The position numbers and the translations under genes are program-made. A stretch of 64,000 bases of DNA from Acidobacteriota bacterium (GTDB taxonomy: Bacteria > Acidobacteriota > Terriglobia > Terriglobales > Acidobacteriaceae): positions 1 to 64,000 of the forward strand of contig JAJXYY010000035.1 of NCBI GenBank assembly GCA_021780315.1. Reading direction: 5' to 3'. The notes under the pieces are model-generated. The model ran no database searches. It had not been told where the DNA came from and saw nothing but the letters and a program-made list of their open reading frames with translations. Shown piece after piece: positions 6,847-16,300 of the stretch (within the stretch, counting starts at the first letter, position 1; every line of letters begins with the position of its first letter).

Positions 6847-9800
6847 ATGCAAGTAGCAAAGGAAATATCAGTAAATACAATCATCTCTCTCGCTTTGGCG
6901 TCATTGTGCACAATTTTCTTGGGAGGCAGCCTGCTCTTTCCCTCACCCCTCTACGGACAAATGGATCAGGGCAGCATTACAGGCGTAGTCCAGGATTCCA
7001 CTAGAGCTGTTATCACTCAATCAGAAGTCACATTAACTAACGTCGATAGCGGACTGGTCTTGAAGACGAACTCGGATGCACGAGGTACTTACACTTTCTC
7101 TCCTATCAAAATTGGCAACTACTCTATCAGTGCAAAAGCCTCGGGCTTTGAGGTGACGACCCAGAAGAATGTTCATCTCGACCTGCAAGCCAGACTCAAT
7201 GTCGCTCTCATCCTCAAGGCAGGATCTGTGTCGGAGACTGTGACAGTGAGCACGGCCCCTACGCTCCTGCAGACGGAATCGGGCTCAGTTGGCCAAGTTA
7301 TGAGCTCCGAAACCATCAACAACATACCGCTTAACGGTCGGAACGCGGTTTATGTTGCACAATTAGCGGCAGGTGTTGTTCAAGGAGTGGGAGGCAGAGG
7401 CCTTGGCACGGGAGACTTCAGCGCTAATGGACAAAGACCAACGCAGAACAACTTCATTCTGGACGGCATCGACAACAACACTGCGGTGCCTGACTTCTTG
7501 AACGGATCCAGCTTCGTCGTGAACCCGCCACCAGATGCTCTTGCGGAATTCAATATTCAGACCAGCAGCTATAGCGCAGAACTGGGTCACTCGGCGGGTG
7601 CGGTAATGAATACGAGTGTCAAATCGGGAACGAACCAAATTCACGGAAGCTTATGGGAGTATGTCCGAAACACGGCTTTTGACGCAAAGGACTTTAACGC
7701 TGTTTCTATCCCTGCCTATCATGAGAACCAATTCGGCGCTACATTAGGTGCACCAATCCGCAAGGAAAAATTGTTCTTCTTCGGCTATGCAGAGGCAAAC
7801 CGAATTGTCTTTGGGCAAACTTCCACACAGTCCGTTCCTACTGCTCTCATGCGGACCGGTGACTTTACGGAACTGCTCAATCCATCGCTTACTTCGCAGG
7901 GTGCCGCCGTTAAACTCTATCAGCCAGGAAGCGCCGGTACCCAACTGCTGGCATGCAATGGTCAGCAGAACGTGATTTGTCCTGGCAACATCAACCAGGT
8001 TGCGCTCAATCTCCTGAAGCTATACCCGCTACCCAATTCAAATGGGGGCAAACTCTTCAGCAATTATGTGTCGACCAGAAATGCCATTGCGAACAGTTGG
8101 CAGTGGGGAACGCGGCTGGATTGGAATATAAGTTCAAAGGATCAGATGTTTCTTAGGTTCAGCTATCTGAACGCACCCGGCAACTATCCTGCACCACTCG
8201 GCCCCATTCTTGACGGGGGATCCTACGGAGCTGACGGCAAGGTAGGAAATCAAGCTGATAATGTGGCCTTCAGCGAGACTCATCTCTTTACACCAACCCT
8301 CATCAATGAAGTTCGCTTTGGCTACAACTATGGCAACTTCAATCTCCAGCAAGCAACATTCAACACGCCCGATCTTGCTGCTTCTCTGGGCCTGGGGGGA
8401 GTTCCCAGCGGAGGGAAGCTTGGAGGGGGACTCCCACTCGTGACATTGTCCGGAGTAACGGGTTTTGGACAGCCCGGCTTTTATCCCAACCATAAAAGTG
8501 AAGATGTTTACCAGATCCTCGATAACCTGACAAAGGTCTTAGGGCGTCATTCATTGAAAGCAGGCCTGCTTCTACAAAGCGTACGCTTTCCCTTCTTCTC
8601 ACCACCCAACGCACGCGGCACCTACAATTTTGGCGGATTCTTTACCTCTAACCCAGGTCAAACCAATACCGGTTTCGGAGTCGCAGATTTTCTCGAAAAT
8701 CAGATGACTGCTGCGACTATCCCCACCTACCAGAACCTTGATTTCTCTCATTGGACACGTGGCGCCTATCTTCAGGACGATTGGAAGTTGAACAACAAGC
8801 TCACCCTGAATCTGGGGCTTCGATATGACTACTACCAACCTCTGAAGGAAGTGGGTGGTAAGTTCGCAAACTTCTACATGCAGGCATTAGGTCCCGCGAG
8901 CGGGCAGGCAACCCTCACCTACAGCCAGACGCAGCAAAACACTCAACTATCGCCAAATTTTCTAAATCTACTTGCAGCGAATAACGTTTCGGTGCACTAC
9001 ACGGGGAATAGCACGCTGGTCAACGGGCAGTACTTGAACTTCTCCCCTCGTCTGGGCTTCGCTTTCAGCCCAGATAGTAAGACCGTGATCAATGGAGGAT
9101 TTGGCATATTTTTTGGTGGAATAGAAAATACGGGTGGACCAGAGACTCTCCAGAACTACCCATTTCAATTCACCTCGAACTTCAATAAAGCCGCAAGTTG
9201 TCAACCTGGGAACTGCGCCACCAATGGTATTAAGCTTGAGACGGGATTCGGAGCCTATCTCTCATCTAGGCTCATCAATCAGATCGCAACGCCTTCTTTT
9301 GCAGGTTCGCAGCCAAACATCCAGAATCCCTACACCGAGTCATACAATCTATCGGCTCAGACATCGATTACGAACAACATGGTGGCAACTCTCTCCTATG
9401 TTGGCAATGTCAGTCGTCATCTAGTTGTCAACGTGAATACAAATTCTCCCGCGGCACTCATCGATCCACGGATAAGTAGTCAGACTGTTCAACCGTTCAC
9501 GGCCTTTGGCGGTGTTGCGACAAATGAATATGTGGGCATCTCCAGCTATAACTCCTTACAAGCGAAAATCGAGAAGCGATACGAGAATGGCCTTAGCTTT
9601 CTCACAACCTACACCTGGGCTCATTCACTGGACGATGCAAGCCAGCCTTTAGGAGGAACAGGTTACAGAGGTATTAATCTGATTGGTATCCGCAATGATT
9701 ATGCGAACTCACAGGCTGACGCAAGGCATCGCTTGACGTTCAACGGGTACTATCAATTGCCGTTCGGTCAAGGAAGGAAGTTCTTGTCGAGCGGAGGTAT

Positions 9801-10386
9801 TCTGAACGCCATAGTTGGTGGCTGGTCGGCAGATGTGCAATTCACCGCACAAACAGGGTTTCCCTTCACTGTTGACACCAATCTCGGCAATGCTGGGCCA
9901 AATGGCGGTAGCGCTCATGCTCTCTTAGTCCGAGATCCATTTGCCTCAGGAGGCTCACCCGACCCCAGTAATCCCTCCATCACCTGTGCAGCAACCACGC
10001 GAAACACAACACATTGGTACAACCCCTGTGCATTTGCAAATCCTGCGCTCGCATTTCCCAACGCAAAGGTGGCAGGCAGTCCTGTCAGCGCAACCAGGAT
10101 CACTGGGATCGCGGCATTACCGTATCTTGGAGGCCGCTCAAACACGGTTCACGGACCGGGCTATGAGCGCGTGAATACCTCATTGTTCAAGCGTTTGCCA
10201 ACTTATCGTGAGAACTATCTTGAGTTTCGTGCGGATATTTTCAACGTATTGAACACTCCGGCATACGGAAATCCAAGCACTATTACCAACGCAACAACCG
10301 GAGGGCAGATTACATCGCCACGGATGTTCCAAAACTTAACTCCGGATGCACGCTTCATCCAACTCTCCGCCAAGTATGTCTTTTAG
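6847..10386 (+). CDS. TonB-dependent receptor, Oar-type, with carboxypeptidase-regulatory-like N-terminus
   Basis: An outer-membrane receptor of 1179 residues. A signal peptide (hydrophobic SLALASLCTIFLGGSLLF, ending SPLYGQ) precedes a carboxypeptidase-regulatory-like beta-sandwich (GSITGVVQDSTRAVI to ~residue 120). A plug domain follows (ETINNIPLNGRNAVYV, FILDGIDNNT) and then a long beta-barrel ending in a C-terminal aromatic residue (SAKYVF), as required by the BAM machinery. This is the very large receptor class typical of Acidobacteriota, thought to import glycans or their fragments. The ATG at 6847 follows AGGAGG with good spacing; the frame is open from 6784 but that ATG lies inside the operator. 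A downstream sulfatase and upstream LacI regulator suggest a sulfated glycan or sugar as substrate, which is inference. Confidence 0.93.
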   Translation: MQVAKEISVNTIISLALASLCTIFLGGSLLFPSPLYGQMDQGSITGVVQDSTRAVITQSEVTLTNVDSGLVLKTNSDARGTYTFSPIKIGNYSISAKASGFEVTTQKNVHLDLQARLNVALILKAGSVSETVTVSTAPTLLQTESGSVGQVMSSETINNIPLNGRNAVYVAQLAAGVVQGVGGRGLGTGDFSANGQRPTQNNFILDGIDNNTAVPDFLNGSSFVVNPPPDALAEFNIQTSSYSAELGHSAGAVMNTSVKSGTNQIHGSLWEYVRNTAFDAKDFNAVSIPAYHENQFGATLGAPIRKEKLFFFGYAEANRIVFGQTSTQSVPTALMRTGDFTELLNPSLTSQGAAVKLYQPGSAGTQLLACNGQQNVICPGNINQVALNLLKLYPLPNSNGGKLFSNYVSTRNAIANSWQWGTRLDWNISSKDQMFLRFSYLNAPGNYPAPLGPILDGGSYGADGKVGNQADNVAFSETHLFTPTLINEVRFGYNYGNFNLQQATFNTPDLAASLGLGGVPSGGKLGGGLPLVTLSGVTGFGQPGFYPNHKSEDVYQILDNLTKVLGRHSLKAGLLLQSVRFPFFSPPNARGTYNFGGFFTSNPGQTNTGFGVADFLENQMTAATIPTYQNLDFSHWTRGAYLQDDWKLNNKLTLNLGLRYDYYQPLKEVGGKFANFYMQALGPASGQATLTYSQTQQNTQLSPNFLNLLAANNVSVHYTGNSTLVNGQYLNFSPRLGFAFSPDSKTVINGGFGIFFGGIENTGGPETLQNYPFQFTSNFNKAASCQPGNCATNGIKLETGFGAYLSSRLINQIATPSFAGSQPNIQNPYTESYNLSAQTSITNNMVATLSYVGNVSRHLVVNVNTNSPAALIDPRISSQTVQPFTAFGGVATNEYVGISSYNSLQAKIEKRYENGLSFLTTYTWAHSLDDASQPLGGTGYRGINLIGIRNDYANSQADARHRLTFNGYYQLPFGQGRKFLSSGGILNAIVGGWSADVQFTAQTGFPFTVDTNLGNAGPNGGSAHALLVRDPFASGGSPDPSNPSITCAATTRNTTHWYNPCAFANPALAFPNAKVAGSPVSATRITGIAALPYLGGRSNTVHGPGYERVNTSLFKRLPTYRENYLEFRADIFNVLNTPAYGNPSTITNATTGGQITSPRMFQNLTPDARFIQLSAKYVF

Positions 10387-10391
10387 CAGTG

Positions 10392-10430
10392 GAGCATCAC
10401 TCTATGGAATCGAGCCATAGAGTGATGCTC
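10392..10430. terminator. Strong 16-bp stem-loop between receptor and sulfatase genes
   Basis: GAGCATCACTCTATGG (10392-10407), loop AATCGAG, CCATAGAGTGATGCTC (10415-10430): a perfect 16-bp stem starting 5 nt after the receptor stop codon. There is no clean T-tract after it, so it may attenuate or stabilise the mRNA rather than fully terminate it, which would set sulfatase levels below receptor levels. Confidence 0.55.
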
Positions 10431-10495
10431 TATCAGACAACTAACCAGTCTAATGCCCTATGAGCAATAACTAAGATGAACCCCAGGATATGAGA

Positions 10496-11989
10496 ATGAG
10501 TGAACAAGTGATCCCGAAATCTGTGCATACACGCCGCGCTTTTCTTCGTAATGCTGCCTTTGCTTCGGGGGCGGCCGCAACTGTCGCCGTGAATCCCTCG
10601 ACAGCAGATGCCAAGGGGGGATTGAACAGCTCTGCAGCATCCGCCGGGAAGCCAAATGTGCTTATGATCTGCGCTGACCAATTTCGAGCGGACTTCGTGG
10701 GTGCAAACCACGAGAATCCGTCCGTCAAGACGCCGCATATCGACGCGCTGGCGCAGCGCGGCGTCAATTTTAAGCAGTGCATCTCGAATCAGCCTCTCTG
10801 CTCCCCGTCCCGGGCTTCCTTCCTAACAAGCCGGTACGCGACCGAGACTGGCGTTTGGAAGCTTGGGCTGGAACCCGATCACTCTCTACCAACTATCGCG
10901 TCGGAGTTCCGCAAGAACGGCTACACATCGAACTTCATCGGTAAATGGCATGTTTCTCAGACCGATATGGCAGATGGCAAGAAGCAGATGGGATGGATTC
11001 GACCAGGTTCGTCGCGCGGCGGGTTCGATGATCTTTGGGAAGGTGCAAATGTGCTCGAACTGGTCTCCCATCCGTATGAAGGCAACTACTGGGACGACAG
11101 TGGAAAGAATATAGGCTTCAAGGATGAGTACCGTGTCGATTTCATCACAAATCGGGCAGTTAGCCTCATCGAGCAGAAACACGACAAACCTTGGTTCTTA
11201 TTCGTATCGCAACTTGAACCGCACCATCAAAACGACGTCGATGAGTTCGTTTCGCCAAAGCGGTACGAGGACAAGTACGTCGATCCTTACATCCCCGCGG
11301 ATCTACGAAATCTTCCAGGCAACTGGCGCTCGCGCATCCCTGGCTATTACGGCTGTGTGCAGGCAATCGATGACTGTGTAGGAACCTTGGTTTCAACCCT
11401 GGAGAGAACTGGACAACTAGAGAACACCATCATTCTCTTCTTCTCCGATCACGGTTGCACCTTTCGCACACGCCTAGGCGAATACAAGCGTTCTCCTCAT
11501 GAATCTTCGATTCGTGTACCCTTTGTAATCGCCGGTCCGGGCTTCGATCAATCAAGAGTGGTCGAAGAAGTCGTCTCGCTATTAGATCTGGCCCCCACCT
11601 TACTGGACGCTGCTGGAATTCAGCCGGTTTCAAGCATGCGTGGCAAGCCACTGAAGGCATTGGTGCAGAATCCAAAGGCCCGTCAGGCATGGGATTCAAC
11701 GGTGTATTTTCAGATCAGCCAATCTATTTGTGGGAGAGGTATCCGCACCAGTGAGTGGTGCTACTGCGCCTTCGACCCAATGGTGAAGCGAGGCGATGCG
11801 AAGTACAGCACGCAATATCAAGACTTCGCACTCTACTCAATTGCTGGCGATCCCTCTCAGACGCTGAACCTTGTCGGGCGCCCGCAATACAAAGATATTG
11901 CGGACGAGCTCCGCGCAGAGCTACAGAAGCGCATCGTTGCTGCCGGAGAGCCGGAAGCAACAATTACGCCTATTCACTTCTACGCTTAG
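10496..11989 (+). CDS. Tat-exported arylsulfatase-family sulfatase
   Basis: Hydrolyses sulfate esters. The N-terminus has a twin-arginine signal (HTRRAFLRNAAFASGAAA), so the enzyme is exported folded to the periplasm. The sulfatase signature PLCSPSRASFLTSRY holds the C-x-P-S-R site (Cys at about residue 102) whose cysteine must be converted to formylglycine. The metal-binding aspartates are in CADQFRADF and FFSDHG, and a GKWH motif follows the usual pattern. Its length of 497 is normal for the family. The ATG at 10496 has AGGA about 7 nt upstream; the ATG at 10490 would leave only 2 nt. Formylglycine-generating enzyme is not encoded nearby. It is probably part of the LacI-controlled receptor/sulfatase unit for using a sulfated glycan. 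Confidence 0.92.
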   Translation: MSEQVIPKSVHTRRAFLRNAAFASGAAATVAVNPSTADAKGGLNSSAASAGKPNVLMICADQFRADFVGANHENPSVKTPHIDALAQRGVNFKQCISNQPLCSPSRASFLTSRYATETGVWKLGLEPDHSLPTIASEFRKNGYTSNFIGKWHVSQTDMADGKKQMGWIRPGSSRGGFDDLWEGANVLELVSHPYEGNYWDDSGKNIGFKDEYRVDFITNRAVSLIEQKHDKPWFLFVSQLEPHHQNDVDEFVSPKRYEDKYVDPYIPADLRNLPGNWRSRIPGYYGCVQAIDDCVGTLVSTLERTGQLENTIILFFSDHGCTFRTRLGEYKRSPHESSIRVPFVIAGPGFDQSRVVEEVVSLLDLAPTLLDAAGIQPVSSMRGKPLKALVQNPKARQAWDSTVYFQISQSICGRGIRTSEWCYCAFDPMVKRGDAKYSTQYQDFALYSIAGDPSQTLNLVGRPQYKDIADELRAELQKRIVAAGEPEATITPIHFYA

Positions 11990-12098
11990 CTCCTCATTAC
12001 TGGTCGAGATGTTGCGCGAAAGGGCGCTTGCCGATAATCGTGGAACAGACTCTTTGCAATCAGCTGACTCATTCTCTGAGCCCGCACCATTTGGTGAA
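11990..12098. other. Non-coding stretch inside right end of the element
   Basis: No assignable gene. One plus-strand frame stays open from the sulfatase stop to a TAA at 12150-12152 and reads LVEMLRERALADNRGTD, which looks protein-like, perhaps a leftover gene tail, but I cannot place it in a family. Confidence 0.3.
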
Positions 12099-12220
12099 AA
12101 TTCAGGCCTATGCGTAGATGAACGGCGGAAATTTAGCCTTATGAAATATTAAACTTCAGCCTTATAGGGGGTGAGATTACGTAAGTCATTGAAGAATAGG
12201 GCGGCCAACTTCAACCTTAT
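12099..12220 (-). repeat. Right-end array of four inverted subterminal repeats
   Basis: On the minus strand the cores read ATAAGGTTGAAGT (12208-12220), ATAAGGCTGAAGT (12153-12165), ATAAGGCTAAATT (12130-12142) and, more degenerate, ATAGGCCTGAATT (12099-12111). They match the three left-end repeats in opposite orientation. The outermost one is linked to the terminal TGTGGGTTGACGC. Confidence 0.7.
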
Positions 12221-12376
12221 GCGTCAACCCACAGGGCCTCCGAGAGGTGGCCCCCGGTTGGTAATGCCTGTGTCATCGCCGCCTGTCACCGCATTCCTGT
12301 CTTAGGATGCCCGGCATCACAGCCCCTCTGATCGCCACAAGACTGGTGCAATCAGCAAATCCTCAGAAATTAGTGC

Positions 12377-12404
12377 TTGCGTTCCACCGGCCAACCTGTA
12401 CCAT
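12377..12404 (+). promoter_or_regulatory. Probable promoter of the cold-shock gene
   Basis: TTGCGT (12377-12382) and TACCAT (12399-12404) with a 16-nt spacer. The resulting leader is short, around 40 nt, and ends in a GTAGGAAG ribosome-binding site. The 5' end of the region (12234-12376) holds nothing else that I recognise. Confidence 0.35.
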
Positions 12405-12447
12405 AGACACATCGGCGAAACATCATCGCCCGAAAGTAGGAAGTATC

Positions 12448-12651
12448 ATGGCAAACGGAACTGTAAAATGGTTTAACGACGCAAAAGGTTTTGGCTTCAT
12501 CACACCGGAAGACGGCGGCGAGGATCTCTTCGCGCACTACTCCGCAATCAACTCGAGCGGCTTCAAGTCCTTGCAAGAGGGTCAGCGCGTCTCCTTCGAC
12601 ATCACCACCGGTCCTAAAGGCAAGCAGGCTGCGAACATCCAGCCCCTGTAG
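12448..12651 (+). CDS. Cold-shock protein, CspA family
   Basis: A 67-residue single cold-shock domain that binds single-stranded nucleic acid and melts RNA secondary structure. Both RNA-binding motifs are present: [16 protein letters not shown] (RNP1, KGFGFI) and [10 protein letters not shown] (RNP2-like, LFAHYS). Length and composition are standard. The ATG at 12448 is preceded by TAGGAAG; the frame is open upstream to 12307 but without a conserved sequence. Monocistronic, with its own promoter-like sequence and a strong terminator at 12680-12709. Confidence 0.95.
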   Translation: MANGTVKWFNDAKGFGFITPEDGGEDLFAHYSAINSSGFKSLQEGQRVSFDITTGPKGKQAANIQPL

Positions 12652-12679
12652 TTCTAGACACCCGAGATTCGAAGCAACC

Positions 12680-12709
12680 CGAAAGGCCACGGTCACCCGT
12701 GGCCTTTCG
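12680..12709 (+). terminator. Rho-independent-type terminator after the cold-shock gene
   Basis: CGAAAGGCCACGG (12680-12692), loop TCAC, CCGTGGCCTTTCG (12697-12709), followed by CTGTTTGT. The 13-bp stem is perfect and GC-rich, placed 28 nt after the stop codon. Confidence 0.75.
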
Positions 12710-12738
12710 CTGTTTGTCACAACCGGTATCATCTATCC

Positions 12739-13329
12739 ATGACCCCTGAAGCCCGCGCCCAACAAATCAAAGTCATCCTCTTCGACGTCGACGGCGTCCT
12801 CACCGACGGACAGATCATCATCGTCCCCGAATCCTCCGCACCCGACGCCAAAGGCATCGAGGTAAAAGGCTTCTCCGCTCACGACGGCCTCGGCATCTCG
12901 CTCGCCCGCCTCGCCGGCCTCCAGATCGGCTTCATCACCAAGCGCCAGTCCCGCACCGTCGCCATCCGCGCCCGCGACCTCAAGCTCGAGTTCGTCTACC
13001 AGGGACAGTCCCACAAGATGAACGCCGTCAACGACATCCTCGCCCGTACCGGCCTCGACCTCGCCCATCTCGCCTACGTCGGCGACGACATCATCGACCT
13101 CCCCGTCATGCGCCTCTGCGGCCTCGCCATCGCCACCGCCAACGCCCGCCCCCAGGTCAAAGCCATCGCCCACTACATCACCCCCCTCCCCGGTGGCAAA
13201 GGTGCAGGCCGCGACGCCATCGACTTCATCCTCAACGCCCGCGGAGTCCTCGACTCCACCATCGAGCAGTACCTCGACGCCGACAACGCCGCTGCTGCAG
13301 CCGCAGACATCGGTACCGGCCAAATGTAG
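12739..13329 (+). CDS. kdsC: 3-deoxy-D-manno-octulosonate 8-phosphate phosphatase (KdsC-type HAD)
   Basis: Dephosphorylates KDO-8-phosphate to KDO in lipopolysaccharide inner-core synthesis; cytosolic HAD-superfamily enzyme of the small C0 tetrameric subclass. The nucleophile motif FDVDGVLTDGQ is at residues ~15-25, the KG.SAHDGLGI stretch typical of KdsC follows, then FITKRQS (motif II region) and YVGDDIIDLPVM (metal-binding motif). The C-terminus GGKGAGRDAIDFIL is the KdsC substrate lid sequence. The 196-residue length is slightly more than the usual ~180, because of a short Ala-rich tail. Related KDO/lipid A genes (waaA, lpxK) lie at 35-38 kb on the other strand. The gene sits 60 nt ahead of the Lhr helicase. 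Confidence 0.9.
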   Translation: MTPEARAQQIKVILFDVDGVLTDGQIIIVPESSAPDAKGIEVKGFSAHDGLGISLARLAGLQIGFITKRQSRTVAIRARDLKLEFVYQGQSHKMNAVNDILARTGLDLAHLAYVGDDIIDLPVMRLCGLAIATANARPQVKAIAHYITPLPGGKGAGRDAIDFILNARGVLDSTIEQYLDADNAAAAAADIGTGQM

Positions 13330-13389
13330 TCCTTCAAACGCCATACCCGCAGGCGAACAAAGCGCGAACTTCCGCGCTACAATTCAGCC

Positions 13390-16300
13390 ATGCCTGCCCA
13401 GCCGTTCGCACCGCCAGCCGCGATAGAAATTCCACCCGCGCTCGCTTGGGCTCACCCCATCACCGCCGAGTGGTTCCTCAACAAATTCGGCTCGCCCACC
13501 GAGCCCCAGCAGCACGGCTGGCCCAGCATCCTCGCTGGCCAGCCAACCCTCATCTCCGCCCCCACCGGCTCCGGAAAAACCCTCGCCGCCTTCCTCGTCT
13601 GCATCGACCAACTCCTCCGCCACGCCATCGTCGGCACCCTCGCCCCCCGCACGCAAGTCGTCTATATCTCCCCCCTTAAAGCCCTCTCCAACGACGTCCA
13701 GAAAAACCTCGACCAACCCCTCTGCGAAATCCAGCAACTCGCCCTCGAACGCGGCTACCTCTCCACCGAAATTCGCACCGGCGTCCGCACAGGAGACACT
13801 CTCCCCAAACACCGCGCCGCTATGCTCCGCAACCCGCCCCACATCCTCGTCACCACGCCCGAATCCCTCTACATCCTCCTCACCGCTGGTAAATCGCGCG
13901 AGCATCTCCGCCACGTCCGCACCGTCATCGTCGACGAAATCCACGCAGTGGCCGACGATAAACGCGGAGCGCACCTCGCCCTCTCACTCGAACGTCTCGA
14001 TGCCCTCGTCACCGGCGAAAACCGCCTCAGCCCCGGAGCTTTCCTCACCGGTCTGGCCACGCCGCCGCAACGCATCGGCCTCTCCGCTACCCAGAACCCC
14101 ATCCAGCTTGTAGCCGAATTCCTCACCGGCACCCACCCCACCCATCCGCCCGCCACCATCATCCAGGTCGGCCAGCGTCGCCAACTCGACCTCGCCATTG
14201 AGGTTCCCAGCGACGAACTCAGCGCCGTCACCTCCAACGCCATGTGGTCCGAGATCTTCGACAAACTCGCCGACCACGCCCAGAATCACCGCTCCACCCT
14301 CGTCTTCGTCAACACCCGCCGCCTCGTGGAAAAAATCTCCTTCGAACTCAGCAACCGCCTCGGTACCGAGCACGTCGCCGCCCATCATGGCTCGCTCTCC
14401 CGCACCCTCCGCTTCGACGCCGAGCAGCGCCTCAAAAACGGCGACATCAAAATTCTCATTGCCACCGCATCTCTCGAACTCGGCATAGATATCGGCGACA
14501 TCGACCTCGTCTGCCAAATCGGCAGCACTCGTGCCGTCGCTGTCGCCATGCAGCGCATCGGCCGCGCTGGCCACTGGCGCGGAGCCATCCCCAAAGGCCG
14601 CTTCTTCGCCACCACCCGCGACGATCTCCTCGAACAGGCCGCCCTTATCCGCAAAATGCGCGCCGGCGAACTCGACCGCCTCGAAATCCCCCCGCAACCT
14701 ATCGACATTCTCATGCAGCAGATCGTCGCCTGCTGCGGCGCAGAGCCATGGGAGACCGAAGCTCTCTACCACGTCCTGCGCCGCGCCTATCCCTATCGAA
14801 ATCTCACCCGCCAGCGCTTCGACGAACTCATCGACCTCCTCGCCAACGGCATCGAATCCTCCCGCGGCCGCTACGGCGCCTACCTTCTGCACGACACCAT
14901 CCACCACCAGCTCCATCCCCGCCGCGGCGCACGCATGATCGCCATCTCCAACGGCGGAGCCATCCCCGACACCGCCCTCTTCAGCGTCATATTGCAACCA
15001 GAAGGCGTACAAATTGCCACCCTCGGCGAACACTTCGCCGTAGACTCCTCCGCCGGCGACGTCATCCTCCTCGGCAACTCCAGTTGGCGCATCCAGCGCG
15101 TCGAATCCGCCGGACGCGTCCTCGTCGAAGACGCCCACGGCGCGCCCCCCAGCGTCCCCTTCTGGGAAGGCGAAGCCCCACAGCGCACCGCCATTCTCTC
15201 CGACGGCGTAGGCGAACTCCGCGAACACATCTCCGCCCTTACCCCCAACGTCCCTCCCGGATTCATCTCGCCCGCCCAGCCGGAAGTCGCCGCAGCCATC
15301 CACTGGCTCACCGAAACCTGCGGCGTCTGCCCCTCCGGAGCCCGCCAACTCATCGCCTACATCGTCGCCGGGCGCGCCGTCCTGGGAGCCGTCCCCTCCA
15401 AAACCACCATCATCGCCGAACGCTTCTTCGACGACGGCGGCGGCATGCAACTCATCCTCCACGCCCCCTTCGGCGGACGCATCAACAAGGCCTGGGGCCT
15501 CGCCCTGCGCAAGCGCTTCTGCCGCGGCTTCAACTTCGAGCTTCAGGCCGCCGCCACCGACAACGGCATCAACATCTCCCTCGCCGAGCAGCACTCCTTC
15601 CCACTCTCCGATGTCTTCCACTTCCTCACCGAGCACACCGCCAAAGATCTCCTCGAGCAAGCCGCCATCGCCTCCCCCATCTTCAAAACCCGCTGGCGCT
15701 GGGCTGCCGGTCGCAGCCTCCAACTCCTCCGCTTCTCCAAGGGCAAACGCATCGCCCCGCAGATCCAGCGCACCCGTTCCGACGACCTCATGGCCACCGT
15801 CTTCCCCCAGGCCGCAGCCTGCTTCGAGACCATCGTCGGCGATATTCAGATCCCCAACCACCCCCTAGTCGACGAAGTCATGCAGGACGTCCTCCAGGAA
15901 GCCATGGACCTCGAAGGTCTCCTCGAAGTTCTCCGCGGCATCCAGCAGGGAACCATCCGCTGCCTCGCCGTCGACACCCCCGTCCCCTCCCAATTCGCCC
16001 ACGAACTCCTCAACGCCAAACCCTTCGCCTTCCTCGACGAAGCAGGCCTCGAAGAGCGTCGCGCCCGCGCCACCTCCACCAGTCGCAACCTCCCCCCCAG
16101 TATTCTGGAGCGTCCCGGCAAACTCGACCCCCACGCCATCGCCGCCATCCGCCGCGAGTGTTGGCCCGACCTCCGCGGCGAGCACGAGCTCCACGACCTC
16201 CTCCAAAGCCTCGTCATACTCCCGCTCTCACTACTCGACGCCAATAACGCCCGCCACTGGCCCGCATTCTACGAGCGTCTCGCCCAAACCGGGCGCGCCT

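Larger units (their letters stand above)
4792..12233. mobile_element. Tn7-superfamily-like element (non-autonomous) with LacI/TonB-receptor/sulfatase cargo
   Basis: Both ends carry inverted copies of a terminal sequence. The left begins TGTGTGGGGAGACGCACAAGG; the right, on the minus strand, begins TGTGGGTTGACGCATAAGG. The pentamer GGGCC directly flanks both ends (4787-4791 and 12234-12238), as expected for a 5-bp target duplication. Inside each end lie repeats of the core ATAAGGCTGAAGT: three at the left (4807, 4828, 4850; 21-22 bp apart) and four inverted at the right (12208, 12153, 12130, 12099). TGT-ended termini, 5-bp duplications and 3+4 asymmetric transposase-binding repeats are hallmarks of Tn7. 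No transposition gene is visible inside, so the element is either a mini-element moved in trans or a decayed one. Interior genes are visibly lower in GC than the flanks. Exact boundaries are inferred from the repeats. Confidence 0.7.
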
